Positions 62,430 to 64,000 of a stretch of DNA of 64,000 bases are shown here, piece by piece. The stretch lies in assembly GCA_027459505.1 (NCBI GenBank), contig DAIDIE010000036.1:124001-188000 (forward strand), read 5' to 3'. The stretch is from Acidobacteriota bacterium. GTDB taxonomy: Bacteria; Acidobacteriota; Terriglobia; Terriglobales; SCQP01. How positions within the stretch are numbered: position 1 is the first letter of the stretch; every line of letters starts with the position of its first letter. The notes under the pieces are model-generated. The model searched no databases. It saw only the letters and a program-made list of their open reading frames with translations, and was not told the origin of the DNA. The translations under genes and the position numbers were made by a program.

Positions 62430-63146
62430 CTACTTTCCTTGCTCCTTGTGCAGTTCCATCACGCGGTGCAGCACCTTCTCGCGCGTGCGGTAGCCATGGC
62501 GAAACGACCATACCAAAGCGCTGACCGTGATCGCGCCCAGCAAAATGGGAGAGACCATCAACACCTCCGCCGGCGTGAGCGTATAGATCAGCGCCAAGCG
62601 GATCAGCAGTTCGGAAACCAGCGCCACTCCCCATACTCCAGTAATCAGGCGTAGCGAAAAGCGCACCTCGGGCAGCGCCCAACTGGCGTTGTAGTGTACC
62701 TGCTTATGCGGATCGCTGCCCGCCATGAAGTGCCGCCCGAAGTAAAACATCAGCGGCCGCGGAAACAGCAGCGACACCAGGCAGGCAACGCCAAACGCCC
62801 CGGTAAAGATGGATTCCCGCACCAGCAGCAGCCGCGGGCTGCCACCCAGGGTGATGGCAATGCCGTCGGTCAGAATGCCCAGGAAGACAATGATGGCGAT
62901 CGGATCGAGTTGCCGGAAACGCAGCAAATCCCAGAGGCTCTTGGCCAGGGGGAACAGCGACGCCATCACCAGCGATTTGAATTCGCTGGCGCCGTAATGC
63001 CGCGCCACCTTGTAGCACAGGGTGGGAATGACGGCGTTGAGCACGATGTCCCACAACACGCCTTGGAGCGGCGGCCGCGCCGCCGCGGCCTGTTCCTCCG
63101 GTGTTGCCGGGGGATTGCCAGGGGATGGGTTGGTCGGAATGCTCAA
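62430..63146 (-). CDS. VC0807-like membrane protein
   Basis: The protein has 238 residues. After a Pro/Ala-rich N-terminus come about six membrane helices with the family pattern: LWDIVLNAVIPTLCYKVARH, LFPLAKSLWDLLRFRQLDPI, GSPRLLLVRESIFTGAFG and LFPRPLMFYFGRHFMAG. The family is of unknown function; some members sit near septation or lipid genes. It lies between the LysR regulator and the ABC exporter on the same strand. The LysR product may control it, but this is not shown. Confidence 0.8.
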   Translation of the reverse strand: MSIPTNPSPGNPPATPEEQAAAARPPLQGVLWDIVLNAVIPTLCYKVARHYGASEFKSLVMASLFPLAKSLWDLLRFRQLDPIAIIVFLGILTDGIAITLGGSPRLLLVRESIFTGAFGVACLVSLLFPRPLMFYFGRHFMAGSDPHKQVHYNASWALPEVRFSLRLITGVWGVALVSELLIRLALIYTLTPAEVLMVSPILLGAITVSALVWSFRHGYRTREKVLHRVMELHKEQGK

Positions 63147-63203
63147 ATCAGGGTAGTCCAGCGGAGGCGGATTGCTGCAAAGCCAGCGAAGGCTGAGCGA
63201 CTA

Positions 63204-64000
63204 TTATTGCATTCCCAGCAGGCGCGACAACACTGGGGTTTCGCGCCCCTCGCACCACGCAAAGGCAATTTCGCTTTGCGGCAGGGGAGCGCGTAATGAC
63301 CGGTACTCCACTCCCCGCTGGCGCAGCCCGCGCATGGCCTCCGGCAACAGCGCCACACCCAGCCCGGTGGCGACCAAAGCGACAATGGTCTGCATTTGCG
63401 TGGCGTGCTGCGTGATACGCGGACTGAAGCCGCTGTTGCGGCAGGCCGCCTGAATCTGTCCGTAGAGGGCGGGAGCGGCCCCCTCGGGAAAACAGATGAA
63501 GTCTTCGCCGGCCAGCTCGCGTAATACCAGCATCTTCTTCGCGCGCAAGCGGTGCCGCGCCGGAAGCGCCGCCACCAACCCCTCACGGCGGATCGTCTGA
63601 AAACGCAGGCCGGGAGCGGGCACCGCCAGCGGCAGGCGCACCACGCCCACATCCAGTTGTCCTTCCTGCAGCATGGCCACCTGCAGTTCCGAGCGGCGCT
63701 CCATGATCTGCAGCTCGAGTTCCGGCGCCTCCCGGCGCAATTGCCGCAACATCTCCGGCGCCGGACTATAGGGCGCCGAACTGCACAGCGCCACGCGCAG
63801 ACGTCCCGCCCGCCCATGAGCGGCGCGCTGTGCGATCTCGAGCACGGCTTCCGCCTCGCGCAACACATGGCGCGCCTGCGCCAGAACCAGTTCACCGGCG
63901 CCGGTCAGCCGCAACGGACGCTCCCGGCGGTCCAGCAGGCTGACGCCCAACTCCTCCTCCAACTGCCTGATCTGCAGACTCAGCGGAGGCTGCGCCATGT
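63204..64000 (-). CDS. LysR-family transcriptional regulator, 5' end off the window
   Basis: The frame is open to the right edge, so the first part of the HTH is missing. The retained HTH end reads AQPPLSLQIRQLEEELGVSL and LDRRERPLRLTGAGELVLAQA, the classic LysR pattern. The substrate-binding domain (LRVALCSSAPYSPAPEMLRQ..., GQLDVGVVRLPL, QTIVALVATGLGVALLPEAM) is complete to the stop. It probably acts as a ligand-responsive activator. The stop lies 57 bp upstream of the VC0807-like gene, in the same direction. Confidence 0.92.
   Translation of the reverse strand, partial: MAQPPLSLQIRQLEEELGVSLLDRRERPLRLTGAGELVLAQARHVLREAEAVLEIAQRAAHGRAGRLRVALCSSAPYSPAPEMLRQLRREAPELELQIMERRSELQVAMLQEGQLDVGVVRLPLAVPAPGLRFQTIRREGLVAALPARHRLRAKKMLVLRELAGEDFICFPEGAAPALYGQIQAACRNSGFSPRITQHATQMQTIVALVATGLGVALLPEAMRGLRQRGVEYRSLRAPLPQSEIAFAWCEGRETPVLSRLLGMQ

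Overview
The window is GC-rich, densely coded bacterial chromosome and most probably comes from an acidobacterium (Acidobacteriota, likely class Terriglobia). This is an inference from gene content and style, not from a marker-gene comparison. The support is a GH79 enzyme resembling the Acidobacterium capsulatum beta-glucuronidase family, a very large secreted protein combining choice-of-anchor-D and MBG modules, an OmpA-type porin carrying Ig/PKD-like domains, sortilin/Ycf48-type beta-propellers, and the order tig-clpP-clpX-lon-engB. No rRNA, phage, transposase, CRISPR array or complete defence system was seen. There are two tRNAs (Pro-GGG, Ala-GGC) and one decayed vapBC toxin-antitoxin pair.

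Layout. 1-8.2 kb: a partial secreted TPR-like protein, a GH5 glycoside hydrolase, a DUF72 protein, tRNA-Pro, an acyl-carrier-protein-like protein that lacks the phosphopantetheine serine, then pepA-purE-purK. 8.2-12.5 kb: one 1449-residue secreted mosaic protein with five near-identical 225-bp MBG repeats. 13-21.4 kb: an alpha/beta hydrolase, a DUF971 protein, a dGTPase-like HD enzyme, an Nramp-like transporter, ruvX, a Ycf48/TonB_C fusion behind a WYL regulator, and a divergent DinB-fold gene. 21.5-25.7 kb: dnaG-rpoD. 26-37.7 kb: a signalling and envelope block with an NtrC-type regulator, histidine kinase and lipoprotein operon, an OmpA-family porin, a BNR propeller protein, a second sigma-54 activator with Glu at the phospho-acceptor position behind a plausible sigma-54 promoter, and a small receiver protein with a histidine-less DHp-like tail. 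38-43.5 kb: GNAT, msrA, an XRE regulator with a membrane partner and paired operators, tRNA-Ala, an HD-hydrolase/phosphatase pair and a lone nuoB. 43.7-50.5 kb: tig-clpP-clpX-lon-engB. 50.5-60 kb: the vapB/vapC remnant, a GH18 chitinase, two large membrane proteins (one Agl23-like), a CPBP protease and a GH79 enzyme bracketed by a 31-bp duplication. 60-64 kb: a DCC protein, an ABC exporter, a VC0807-like protein and a partial LysR regulator.

The most interesting unexplained signal is a family of six dispersed intergenic elements of about 140-210 bp (near 37.9, 40.8, 42.6, 51.0, 53.2 and 57.9 kb). Most copies open with a terminator-like hairpin built on GCGGCACGGCCGC plus T residues. They share internal blocks (CGGCCGAAGCTCAC, GCGGTGCGGGACC, TTCGGCCTGCGATTTCGA), and several close with a hairpin TCGAACT...AGTTCGA followed by CGGCCCTGGCTCGT. 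They occupy spaces between genes only in the 37.9-58.1 kb half of the window, and one forms both the chitinase terminator and the leader of the next gene.

Start codons were chosen from signal peptides, Shine-Dalgarno matches and domain boundaries. Long open frames antisense to lon, dnaG, the OmpA gene and the giant secreted protein are treated as GC-rich shadows.
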